A stretch of DNA of 64,000 nucleotides from Variovorax sp. HW608 (GTDB taxonomy: Bacteria; Pseudomonadota; Gammaproteobacteria; Burkholderiales; Burkholderiaceae_C): contig NZ_LT607803.1 in assembly GCF_900090195.1 (NCBI RefSeq), positions 2,728,001 through 2,792,000 on the forward strand. The letters are read 5' to 3'. The notes beneath the pieces were generated by a model. That model did no database searches. It saw only the letters and a program-made list of their open reading frames with translations, and was not told where the DNA came from. Every line of letters begins with the position of its first letter. Position 1 is the stretch's first letter. This document shows positions 25,707-33,096 of the stretch, in pieces. Made by a program: the position numbers and the translations under genes.

Positions 25707-26504
25707 ATGAGCAAGAGCTACAAGGACATCCTCTACGAGGTGAAGGACGGCGTGGTGCACGTCACCATCAACCGCCCGGACGTCTACAACGCCTTCCGCA
25801 ACCAGACGCTGGAAGAGCTGATCGACGCGCTGCGCCGCGCCGACGAGGAGAAGAGCGCCAACGTGATGGTGCTCTCCGGCGCGGGCGACAAGGCCTTCTG
25901 CACCGGCGGCGACCAGAAGGTGCACCTGAGCGAAGACGGCCTCTACGGCCCGCGCGGCACGGTCGGCATGCCGATCGAGGAAATGCAGACCGCCCTGCGC
26001 GACCTGCGCAAGGTCTCGATCGCCAAGGTGCAGGGCTTCGCGATCGGCGGCGGCAATGTGTTCGCGACGCTGTGCGACCTGACGATCGCGAGCGAGAAGG
26101 CGACCTTCGGCCAGGTCGGCCCCAAGGTGGGCTCGGTCGATCCGGGCTGGGGCACCGCCTACCTCGCGCGCATCGTCGGCGAGAAGAAGGCGCGCGAGAT
26201 CTGGTTCCTGTGCCGCAAGTACAGCGCCGCCGAGGCCGAGAAGATGGGCCTGGTCAACAAGGTGGTGCCGCACGAGCAGCTCGACGCCGAGGTCGCGCAG
26301 TGGTGCAAGGAGATCAACGAGATGAGCCCCACCGCACTGGCGATCGCCAAGCGCTCCTTCAACGCCGACAGCGAGAACATCCGCGGCATCGGCTTCCTCG
26401 GCATCCAGACGGTCAAGCACTACTACCAGACCGAGGAATCGAAGGAAGGCGTGCGCGCGTTCAACGAACGCCGCAAACCCGACTTCAAGAAGTACGCGGG
26501 CTGA
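25707..26504 (+). CDS. badI: BadI-like 2-oxocyclohexanecarboxyl-CoA hydrolase (ring-opening crotonase)
   Basis: A 265-residue crotonase starting after TAAAGGAGCAACGACG. CTGGDQ (about 65-70), GFAIGGGNVFATLCDL and GQVGPKVGSVDPGWGTAYLA (135-154) are hallmarks of the BadI/MenB-like subgroup. VGEKKAREIWFLCRKYSAAE also matches BadI as I recall it. The enzyme hydrolytically opens the ring of 2-oxocyclohexane-1-carboxyl-CoA to give pimeloyl-CoA. The only serious alternative is a MenB-type cyclase, which does not fit the catabolic neighbours. Confidence 0.87.
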   Translation: MSKSYKDILYEVKDGVVHVTINRPDVYNAFRNQTLEELIDALRRADEEKSANVMVLSGAGDKAFCTGGDQKVHLSEDGLYGPRGTVGMPIEEMQTALRDLRKVSIAKVQGFAIGGGNVFATLCDLTIASEKATFGQVGPKVGSVDPGWGTAYLARIVGEKKAREIWFLCRKYSAAEAEKMGLVNKVVPHEQLDAEVAQWCKEINEMSPTALAIAKRSFNADSENIRGIGFLGIQTVKHYYQTEESKEGVRAFNERRKPDFKKYAG

Positions 26505-26514
26505 TCGCCGAGCC

Positions 26515-28044
26515 ATGGAAACGCTGATCCGCACCCAGCTCGAAGCCGATGGCGTGCTCGTCGCGACCATCGACATGCCGGACCGGACGATGAACGTGTT
26601 CTCGGCCGACCTGATGGAAGCGCTCGATGCGCTGATGGACCGCGTCGATGCCGACGCGCAGGTCCGAAGCGTCGTGCTCACCTCCGGCAAACCGACCTTC
26701 CTGGCCGGCGCCGACCTCGTGATGGTGCGCGGCTACACCGAGAGCGCGAAGACGGCGACGCACGAGCAGATGTTCGCCAAGTGCGGCCGCCTCGGGCGCC
26801 AGTTCGTGCGGCTGGAGCAATCGGCCAAGCCCTGGGTGGCCGCGGTCAACGGCATCGCGCTCGGCGGTGGGCTGGAACTGGCGCTGGCCTGCCGCGTGCG
26901 GATCGTCAGCGACGAGCCACGCACCCAGATCGGCGTGCCCGAGGTGCGCTGGGGCCTCTTGCCCGGCGCGGGCGGCACGCAGCGCCTGCCAAGGCTCGCA
27001 GGCTTCGAGGCCGCGATGGACCTGCTGCTGAGCGGCCGATCGATCGCGCCGGCCGAGGCGGTGCGGCTCGGAATCTTCGCGCGCACGGTGCCCGCCGCGC
27101 AATTGCTCGATGAGGCGCGCGCCGAAGCGCGTGCGATGCATGGCAAGGCCTACGACGTGAAAGCCAAGTTCGCGAAGCTCGCGCAGGCCGACGTGTCGCC
27201 CTTCACCGCGGAAGGCGCGCGCGCCATCGCGCTGCGGCACGGCGTGAGCGATGCGGACTTCGATCTCTATCCCGCCTACAGCGCGATCGTCGACAGCGTG
27301 CTCAAGGGTGCGCGACTGTCGCTGGCCGAGGCGACCGACGTCGAGATGACGCAGTTCCTGCGGCTGATGTTCAATCCGGTCGCGGGCCACATGGTGCGCA
27401 CGCTGTTCCTCGAACGCTTGCGGGCCGAGCGGGAGCTCGCCGCGCCGAAGGGCACGGCGATCGAGCGCCTCGCGGTCGGGCCGCTTCGCAGTTCGCACAA
27501 GCCGTGGATCGATGCGCTTGCCAGGCTCAAGGTGGCCCAGGCGCCCGATGCGGCCTTGGGCGAAGGCACGATCGACATCGTCGATGCGCAAGGTGGCCGG
27601 CATCCCGTCGCGCTCGCAACGCTCGACAGCCCCTTGCCCGAAGCGTCCATGGCGGCGGTGCTCGCGCCGGTGGGACCGTACGGGCGCGTGCTGGAGATCA
27701 TCGGTGGCGACGACCAGACGGCCGCCCTGCTCTGCGCGCTGGCGCCGCGCCTGGGCGCGTTGCCTTGGCGCACGCCGGGCCCCGCCAGCGTGCTGCAGCA
27801 GCTGCGCGGCGCGACGCTCGAAGAGCAGGCGCGCACCGCATTGAAATGCGCGGCGGCGGCCGGTGCGGGCGACATCGCGTTCCTCGATGTCGCGGCCTGC
27901 CTCTCGGGCGTGACGCCGGCATGGACCGGCGGCCCGCTGACCTGGCTGTGGGCCGGTCGCGAAAAGTTCGTCCCGGCTTTCGATGCCGCTTCGCGCGACG
28001 CCTGGAACCGGCTGCAGCCCGCCCTGCACCGCGCCTTCGCATGA
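26515..28044 (+). CDS. Crotonase with degenerate 3-hydroxyacyl-CoA dehydrogenase-like tail (FadB/FadJ remnant architecture)
   Basis: A 509-residue protein. Residues 1-300 look like the N-terminal hydratase part of FadB/FadJ, with both catalytic Glu in view: GGGLELALAC (Glu121) and VPEVRWGLLPGAGG (Glu143). The region that should bind NAD lacks a GxGxxG motif. From about 370 the sequence (VLEIIGGDDQTAALLCALAP and RLGALPWRTPGPASVLQQLR) recalls a worn-down dehydrogenase half. So it is probably a hydratase with a structural tail. It follows BadI by 10 bp and overlaps the next gene by 4 bp (ATGA). Confidence 0.8.
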   Translation: METLIRTQLEADGVLVATIDMPDRTMNVFSADLMEALDALMDRVDADAQVRSVVLTSGKPTFLAGADLVMVRGYTESAKTATHEQMFAKCGRLGRQFVRLEQSAKPWVAAVNGIALGGGLELALACRVRIVSDEPRTQIGVPEVRWGLLPGAGGTQRLPRLAGFEAAMDLLLSGRSIAPAEAVRLGIFARTVPAAQLLDEARAEARAMHGKAYDVKAKFAKLAQADVSPFTAEGARAIALRHGVSDADFDLYPAYSAIVDSVLKGARLSLAEATDVEMTQFLRLMFNPVAGHMVRTLFLERLRAERELAAPKGTAIERLAVGPLRSSHKPWIDALARLKVAQAPDAALGEGTIDIVDAQGGRHPVALATLDSPLPEASMAAVLAPVGPYGRVLEIIGGDDQTAALLCALAPRLGALPWRTPGPASVLQQLRGATLEEQARTALKCAAAAGAGDIAFLDVAACLSGVTPAWTGGPLTWLWAGREKFVPAFDAASRDAWNRLQPALHRAFA

Positions 28045-28496
28045 TCGACCGTTCCCGCATCAGCTTCGAGTCCGCGCCGAGCGAGATCGCCATCGATGCA
28101 TGGAGAGTCAAGCTGTTCTGCCAGGCCATCGGCGAGGAGGACGCGGTCTACACCCAGCCCGAAGCGGCGCGCAGCGCCGGGCATCCCGCATGCCCGGTGC
28201 CGCCGACCTTCCTGAAGGCGATCGAGGGCGAGCACTTCAGCAGCGCCCAGCTCATGTCGCTCCTGAAGGTGCCGCTGCGCGGTGTGCTGCACGCGCAGCA
28301 GAGCTTCGATCACTTCGCGCCGGTGTACGTCGGCGACCGCATCGAGGTGAGCCGCAAGGTGACCGACATCCACGACAAGAAGAACGGCGCATTCACCTTC
28401 ATCGTGGTCGATACGCGCTATCGGCGCGCAGGCAAGCCGGTCGCGAACAGCCGGCAGACGATCCTGGTGCGCAATGCGCTGGAGGCGGTGCAGTGA
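28041..28496 (+). CDS. FAS1-like/MaoC N-terminal-type hot-dog dehydratase subunit
   Basis: A 151-residue hot-dog protein: MIDRSRISFESAPSEIAIDA, PVPPTFLKAIEG, LHAQQSFDHFAPVYVGDRIE and VSRKVTDIHDKKNGAFTFI are typical of the FAS1-like dehydratase domain (MaoC_dehydrat_N). Such subunits lack the catalytic Asp-His pair and form a heterodimer with a MaoC-type partner, which is the next gene, overlapping by 4 bp. Together they should hydrate or dehydrate an enoyl/3-hydroxyacyl-CoA of bulky structure, as heteromeric MaoC enzymes do in steroid breakdown. Confidence 0.83.
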   Translation: MIDRSRISFESAPSEIAIDAWRVKLFCQAIGEEDAVYTQPEAARSAGHPACPVPPTFLKAIEGEHFSSAQLMSLLKVPLRGVLHAQQSFDHFAPVYVGDRIEVSRKVTDIHDKKNGAFTFIVVDTRYRRAGKPVANSRQTILVRNALEAVQ

Positions 28497-28891
28497 GCTT
28501 TCCCGAGCACCTCGAACTGCGCTGCGGGCCCGTTACCGCGGTCGATCTCGCGCTGTTCGCCGCGGCGGCCGGCGACCACAACCCCTTGCATCTGGATGTC
28601 GAGGCCGCGCGCGCCGCGGGCTTCGACAAGCCAGTGGTGCATGGCATGCTGACGATGGCCTACACCGCGCGGATGTTCACGCGCTCGTTCGGCGCCGGCA
28701 GCGTGCGGCATCTCGACACCCGGTTCACCGGTGTCGCGCGGCTCGGCGACACCGTGGCGCTGCGCGCCACGCTGAGCGGCATCGAGGACGGCTGTGCGAT
28801 CTATGCGCTGACGGCCCGCGCCGAAGGCGGCGGCGAGTTGATGACCGGCAGCGCGCGCATCGTGCAAGACACCCCCGAGGCGCGCGAATGA
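28493..28891 (+). CDS. MaoC-type hot-dog dehydratase, catalytic subunit
   Basis: A 132-residue MaoC protein with a GTG start in a GTGA overlap with its partner. AAAAGDHNPLHLDVEAARAA holds the hydratase-2 catalytic Asp and His, followed by VVHGMLTMAYTARM. With the preceding FAS1-like subunit it should form a heteromeric (R)-specific enoyl-CoA hydratase. It is translationally coupled on both sides (ATGA with the CoA-transferase-like gene). Confidence 0.87.
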   Translation: MSFPEHLELRCGPVTAVDLALFAAAAGDHNPLHLDVEAARAAGFDKPVVHGMLTMAYTARMFTRSFGAGSVRHLDTRFTGVARLGDTVALRATLSGIEDGCAIYALTARAEGGGELMTGSARIVQDTPEARE

Positions 28892-30126
28892 GTCGTCTCA
28901 CGGACTGCCTGCGCCCCGGCATGCGCGTCTTCGTGCCGACCCTCTGCATCGAATCGGCCGTCTTCATCGACGAACTGCGCGCCGACCCCGAGCGCGCACG
29001 CGGCGTGACCTTCACCGGCGTTCAGTTCCCGGGCATCGACCGGGTGGACTACCTCGCGCTGCATCCCGAAGCACGGCAGCAGGCCTTCTTCATGACGCCC
29101 GGCGTGCGCGCCGGACTCGCCGAAGGCCGTGCCGAGCTGCTCTCGCTCGACTACGTGGGCATCGCGCGCCATCTGGCCGAAGCCCCGCCGCCCGATCTCG
29201 CGGTGGCGCATCTGACGACGCCCGATGCCGAGGGCTGGTGCAGCCCGGGCCTGGCGAGCGACTTCATGCCGCTCGTCTGGCGACGCGCCAAGCGCCGCGT
29301 CGCGCATCTCAATCCGCGCATGCCGCGCACCCAGGGCAGCTTCCGCGTGCACGTTTCGGAGCTCGATGCTTGCGTCGAGACCGACACGCCGCTCAATCCC
29401 TTCATCGAAACGCCGGCCGGCGAGGTCGAACGGCGCATCGGCCAGCAGGTCGCCCAGCTGGTAAGTGACGGCGACACGCTGCAGTTCGGCATCGGCTCGG
29501 TGCCCCTGGCGCTGGCCGGCGAATTGGGCGGGCACCGCAAGCTGCGCTTCCATGGCGGGCTGGTGGCAAGCGGACTGCGCACGCTGTGGGAATCGGGCGC
29601 GCTGGATCGCGATGCGCCGGTCACCACTGGGGTGGTGCTCGGCGATTCGGCCTTCCACGACTTCATCGCGCAACTGCCAGTGCTGCGCATGGCCGACGTG
29701 ACCCACACGCACGACCCGGCGCGCTTGGCCGCGATCCCGCGCTTCATCGCGATCAACGCCGCGGCCGAGGTCGACCTCTTCGGCCAGATCAACGGCGAGC
29801 GCGTGGGCGGCGTGATCCAGGCGGGTTCCGGCGGCTTGCCGGCCTTCGCGCAGGGCGCGCTGTCGTCGCCCGGCGGGCGATTGTTGATCTGCCTCGGCGC
29901 GACCGCGCGCAAGGGCAGCGTCTCGCGCATCGTGCCGGTGCTCGGCGAACGAAGCCTGTGCACGCTGCCGCGCCATCTGGCCGATGCGGTCGTCACCGAG
30001 CACGGCGTGGCGCAGCTGCGGCACCTGTCGCTCGACGCGCGCGCCGAGGCGCTGATCGGCATCGCCGCACCCGAACATCGCGCCGCGCTGCTGGATGCGT
30101 GGCGCACCCTTCGCCAATCCGCCTGA
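28888..30126 (+). CDS. Acetyl-CoA hydrolase/transferase family protein with altered catalytic Glu
   Basis: A 412-residue family I-type CoA transferase (Cat1/4-hydroxybutyrate CoA-transferase fold). LQFGIGSVPLALAGEL (about 199-213) is the conserved glycine-rich strand and VLGERSLCTLPRHLADAVVT the C-terminal domain signature. The usual H-[ST]-E motif with the CoA-thioester-forming Glu reads RFHGGLVASG here, with Gly224 where Glu is expected. It may use another residue, act as a hydrolase, or be a distinct subfamily. It sits between the MaoC subunit (ATGA overlap) and a thioesterase gene. Confidence 0.82.
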   Translation: MSRLTDCLRPGMRVFVPTLCIESAVFIDELRADPERARGVTFTGVQFPGIDRVDYLALHPEARQQAFFMTPGVRAGLAEGRAELLSLDYVGIARHLAEAPPPDLAVAHLTTPDAEGWCSPGLASDFMPLVWRRAKRRVAHLNPRMPRTQGSFRVHVSELDACVETDTPLNPFIETPAGEVERRIGQQVAQLVSDGDTLQFGIGSVPLALAGELGGHRKLRFHGGLVASGLRTLWESGALDRDAPVTTGVVLGDSAFHDFIAQLPVLRMADVTHTHDPARLAAIPRFIAINAAAEVDLFGQINGERVGGVIQAGSGGLPAFAQGALSSPGGRLLICLGATARKGSVSRIVPVLGERSLCTLPRHLADAVVTEHGVAQLRHLSLDARAEALIGIAAPEHRAALLDAWRTLRQSA

Positions 30127-30128
30127 AG

Positions 30129-30618
30129 ATGCGCGACGCCGAACCGCCCGCCTCCGGGTTCGAGCGCGTCGAGCTCGGCGGCGCTTTCGCGACGGCCAAC
30201 GGGCCGCTCTACGCGCGCTGGCACGACGAGCACCTGCAGATCGGCTTTCGCGTCGGCCCGGCGCACGTCAACCCCGGCCAGAACTGCCACGGCGGCATGC
30301 TCTGCACCTTCGCCGACATCCTGATCTCGACCGCCGCGCAGTACCAGACCGACATTCCACGCCAGTTCCTGCCGACGATCAGCCTGCAGGTGGATTTCCT
30401 GGCCGGCGCGCCGCTCGGGAGCTGGGTCCAGGGGCAGGCGGACATCCTGCGCGTGACGCGCAATCTCGTCTTCTCGCAGGGCCTGATCGAGGCCGACGGC
30501 GAAGCGGTGATGCGCGCGAGCGGCGTCTTCCGGCGCGGGCACGCTGCTGCCCGAATCGGCGGACGACCAGGCATTGCGGCTGCCCGGCCTGCCGGCGCGG
30601 ATCACGCGAGGCGGATGA
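30129..30618 (+). pseudogene. PaaI-like hot-dog thioesterase with a C-terminal frameshift
   Basis: The frame starts at 30129 (MRDAEPPASGFERVELGGAF). NPGQNCHGGMLCTFADILIS is the thioesterase active-site helix region and LQVDFLAGAPLG follows. After VMRASGVFRRG the frame reads an unlikely HAAARIGG tail to 30647, overlapping the opposite gene by 46 bp. In the +1 frame the sequence instead reads TLLPESADDQALRLPGLPAR and ends at a stop at 30618. One surplus G in the GCGGGC run near 30536-30540 would explain this. The enzyme core is intact, so it may still function; a base-calling error is possible. Confidence 0.72.
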
Positions 30619-31612
30619 GCCGCTTGCCGAGGTTCTCGCCCCGGTAGAGGCCCGCGATCGCGTCGGGTGCGCTTTCGATGCCCTCCAGCACCTCTTCGAC
30701 ATAGTGCAGCCTGCCCTCGCGCACCCAGCCCGCAAGATCCGCCAGCGCGGCGGGCGCGTGTTCGGGATGGTCGAAGATCACGAAGCCCTGCATGCGGGCG
30801 CGCTTGGTCAACATGTGCCGCTCCACGCGCGGTCCGAGCGGCGGCGGGTCCCACTGGGCGACCGATGCTGTGCCGCAGATCACGACACGCGCGCCGACGT
30901 TGAGTCGCGCCAGCACCGCATCGCTGATCGCGCCGGCCGTGTTGTCGAAGTACACGTCGACCCCGTTCGGCAGCACTTCGGCGAGCCGCTGCTCGAATTC
31001 GGGCGCCTTGTAGTCCACCGCCGCGTCGTAGCCGAAGCGGTCCAGGCACAGGCGCCGCTTGGTTTCGCCGCCCGCGATGCCGACCGCACGGCAACCGCGC
31101 AGCTTCGCGATCTGGCCGACGCACGAGCCCACCGCGCCGGCGGCGGTGGAGACCACCACCGTCTCGCCGGCGCGCGGCTGGCCGATTTCGAGCAGGCCGT
31201 AGTGCGCGGTGATCCCGTTGATGCCCAGCACGCCGAGCGCGGTGGACATCGGCAGATCTTCGTCGGCGATGCGGCGCAGGATCGCCGAGGGCGCGACCGC
31301 CGCGTAGTCCTGCCAGCCGAACATGCCGGTGACCGGCGTGCCCACCGGCCACTCGGGCAGGGTCGATTCCACGATGCGGCCCGCCGCGAAGGCGCGCATC
31401 ACCGCGCCGATCGCAACCGGCTCCGAGTAGTTCGCCACGGCATTGACCCAGCCGCGCATGGCCGGCTCGACCGAGAGCCACTCGTTGCGCACCAGGACCT
31501 GCCCCGGCGCGAGCGGCGGGACCGGCACCCGGGCGATCTCGAAATGCTCGGCTTGGGGGATGCCATTGGGCCGGCTCCTGAGCCGGACCTGGCGGTTGTT
31601 GCGTAGGTTCAT
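30602..31612 (-). CDS. NADP-dependent MDR oxidoreductase (CurA/leukotriene-B4 reductase type)
   Basis: A 336-residue zinc-free medium-chain reductase starting MNLRNNRQVRLRSRPNGIPQ. WLSVEPAMRGWVN, GINGITAHYGLLEIGQPRAG and STAAGAVGSCVGQIAKLRGC (cofactor-binding motif) are typical, and DVYFDNTAGAISDAVL follows. It reduces activated C=C bonds such as enones or enoyl-type substrates with NADPH. It is divergent from the MaoC gene at 31732 across operator site 5, so it belongs to the same putative regulon. Its 3' end meets the thioesterase gene tail to tail. Confidence 0.9.
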   Translation of the reverse strand: MNLRNNRQVRLRSRPNGIPQAEHFEIARVPVPPLAPGQVLVRNEWLSVEPAMRGWVNAVANYSEPVAIGAVMRAFAAGRIVESTLPEWPVGTPVTGMFGWQDYAAVAPSAILRRIADEDLPMSTALGVLGINGITAHYGLLEIGQPRAGETVVVSTAAGAVGSCVGQIAKLRGCRAVGIAGGETKRRLCLDRFGYDAAVDYKAPEFEQRLAEVLPNGVDVYFDNTAGAISDAVLARLNVGARVVICGTASVAQWDPPPLGPRVERHMLTKRARMQGFVIFDHPEHAPAALADLAGWVREGRLHYVEEVLEGIESAPDAIAGLYRGENLGKRLIRLA

Positions 31613-31664
31613 CGTTCTGTCTCCATCAAGGTTCGACCCGAGTTGCAAAGCGTCCAGACTTGCT

Positions 31665-31684
31665 ATAGTACACATGCGTATGAT
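31665..31684. promoter_or_regulatory. Operator-like site 5 between divergent operons
   Basis: ATAGTACACATGCGTATGAT, read as its reverse complement ATCATACGCATGTGTACTAT, matches 17 of 20 positions of the shared consensus and is a good palindrome. It lies 53 bp upstream of the MDR reductase start and 48 bp upstream of the MaoC start, as site 4 does between its genes. Confidence 0.6.
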
Positions 31685-31731
31685 GCACATACATACACTG
31701 GGCCAAACTTATTTTTTCGAGAGGATTGCGC

Positions 31732-32184
31732 ATGGCAGGCCGCTGGTTTGAGGAATTCGAAGTCGGGCAGACATTCGACCACGAGATCCGCCGCACGGTC
31801 ACCGAGGCCGACAACATGTGGTTCAGCAACGCCACGTACAACCCGGCTGCGATCCACATCGACGCCGAGTATTGCAAGAGCACCGAGTTCGGCAAGCCGC
31901 TGATGAACAGCATCTTCACGCTGGGCCTCGTGATCGGCCTCTCGGTGCAGGAGACGACGCTGGGCACCACCGTCGCCAATCTCGGCATGACCGACACGCG
32001 CTTCCCCGGGCCGGTGTTCGCGGGCGACACGATCCGCTCGCGCACCACGGTGAAGGAAGTGCGCGAGAGCAAGTCGCGCCCCAATGCAGGCATCGTCACC
32101 TTCCTGCACCAGGGCCTCAACCAGCGCGGCGAAGAGGTGTGCGTCTGCACCCGGCAGGCGCTGATGCTGAGGAAGCCGGCATGA
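31732..32184 (+). CDS. MaoC family dehydratase (mesaconyl-CoA/enoyl-CoA hydratase-like)
   Basis: A 150-residue single-domain MaoC protein (MAGRWFEEFEVGQTFDHEIR). The active-site stretch reads EADNMWFSNATYNPAAIHID, with the family Asp replaced by Asn/Tyr-Asn context (NATYNPAAIH), as seen in the MeaC/mesaconyl-type subgroup. It probably hydrates a branched or dicarboxylic enoyl-CoA. The start is set by GAGAGG upstream and preferred over a TTG at 31726. It overlaps the CitE-like lyase gene by 4 bp, a pairing known for mesaconyl/citramalyl-type C-C cleavage. Confidence 0.84.
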   Translation: MAGRWFEEFEVGQTFDHEIRRTVTEADNMWFSNATYNPAAIHIDAEYCKSTEFGKPLMNSIFTLGLVIGLSVQETTLGTTVANLGMTDTRFPGPVFAGDTIRSRTTVKEVRESKSRPNAGIVTFLHQGLNQRGEEVCVCTRQALMLRKPA

Positions 32185-33059
32185 GCAGGGTGAAGCTGCG
32201 CTCGATGCTGTTCGTGCCCGCCGACAGCGAGCGCAAGCTCGCCAAGGCGCTCGGCAACCCGGCCGACGTGCTGATCCTCGACCTGGAGGACGCGGTGGCC
32301 GAATCGCGCAAGGAAACTGCGCGGCAGATGGCCGCCGAGTTCATCGCGGCGCAGGCAGCGTCGATTTCCGCGCGCCTGTTCGTGCGCATCAACCCGCTCG
32401 ACACGGCGCTTGCGATGGGCGACCTCGCGGCGGTCACGGTGCCCGGGCTGGCCGGGATCATGCTGCCGAAGACGCGCAGCGCCGCCGACATCGCGCGGCT
32501 GTCGCATGGGCTCGACGCGCTCGAAGCCCGCGCAGGGATCGCGCCCGGAACGGTCAAGGTGGTCCCTGTCGCCACGGAGACGCCGCAGGCCATGCTCAAC
32601 ATGCAGACCATGTGCAGCCCGATCGAGCGCCTCGCGGGCGTGACCTGGGGCGCCGAAGACTTGTCGACGGCCATCGGCGCGGTGTCGAACCGCGAGGAAG
32701 ACGGCAGCCTTTCGCCGCTCTACCAGCTCGCGAATTCGCTCTGCCTTTGCGCCGCCGCCGCGGCGGGCGTGCCGGCGGTGGACACGCTGTACGCCGACTT
32801 CCGCGATGCGGCCGGCCTCGCGGCCGCCTGCCGCGCATCGCGCCGGCGGGGCTTTCGCGGCCGCATCGCGATCCACCCCGACCAGGTCGCGACGATCAAC
32901 GAAGCCTATTCGCCGACCGAGGCCGAGATCGCCCACGCCCGGCGCATCGTCGATGCCTTCGCCGCCCAGCCCGAGGCCGGCACGCTGAGCATCGACGGCG
33001 TGATGGTCGACAAGCCGCATCTGACGCAGGCGCTCGAAACCCTGCGGTTCAACGAGTGA
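32181..33059 (+). CDS. HpcH/HpaI-CitE-type CoA ester lyase
   Basis: A 292-residue TIM-barrel lyase. MLFVPADSERKLAKAL, DVLILDLEDAVAE (metal-binding Glu/Asp), FVRINPL, GIMLPKT, TETPQAMLN, VTWGAEDLSTAIGA and GRIAIHPDQVATIN are family motifs. Members cleave beta-hydroxyacyl-CoAs such as malyl-, beta-methylmalyl- or citramalyl-CoA with Mg2+. Together with the coupled MaoC gene it could hydrate and then split a mesaconyl/methylmalyl-type CoA from a branched chain. The precise substrate is unknown. Confidence 0.9.
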   Translation: MSRVKLRSMLFVPADSERKLAKALGNPADVLILDLEDAVAESRKETARQMAAEFIAAQAASISARLFVRINPLDTALAMGDLAAVTVPGLAGIMLPKTRSAADIARLSHGLDALEARAGIAPGTVKVVPVATETPQAMLNMQTMCSPIERLAGVTWGAEDLSTAIGAVSNREEDGSLSPLYQLANSLCLCAAAAAGVPAVDTLYADFRDAAGLAAACRASRRRGFRGRIAIHPDQVATINEAYSPTEAEIAHARRIVDAFAAQPEAGTLSIDGVMVDKPHLTQALETLRFNE

Positions 33060-33096
33060 GCCGACCCGGCCCGCACGACAACACGGAGACACACCC

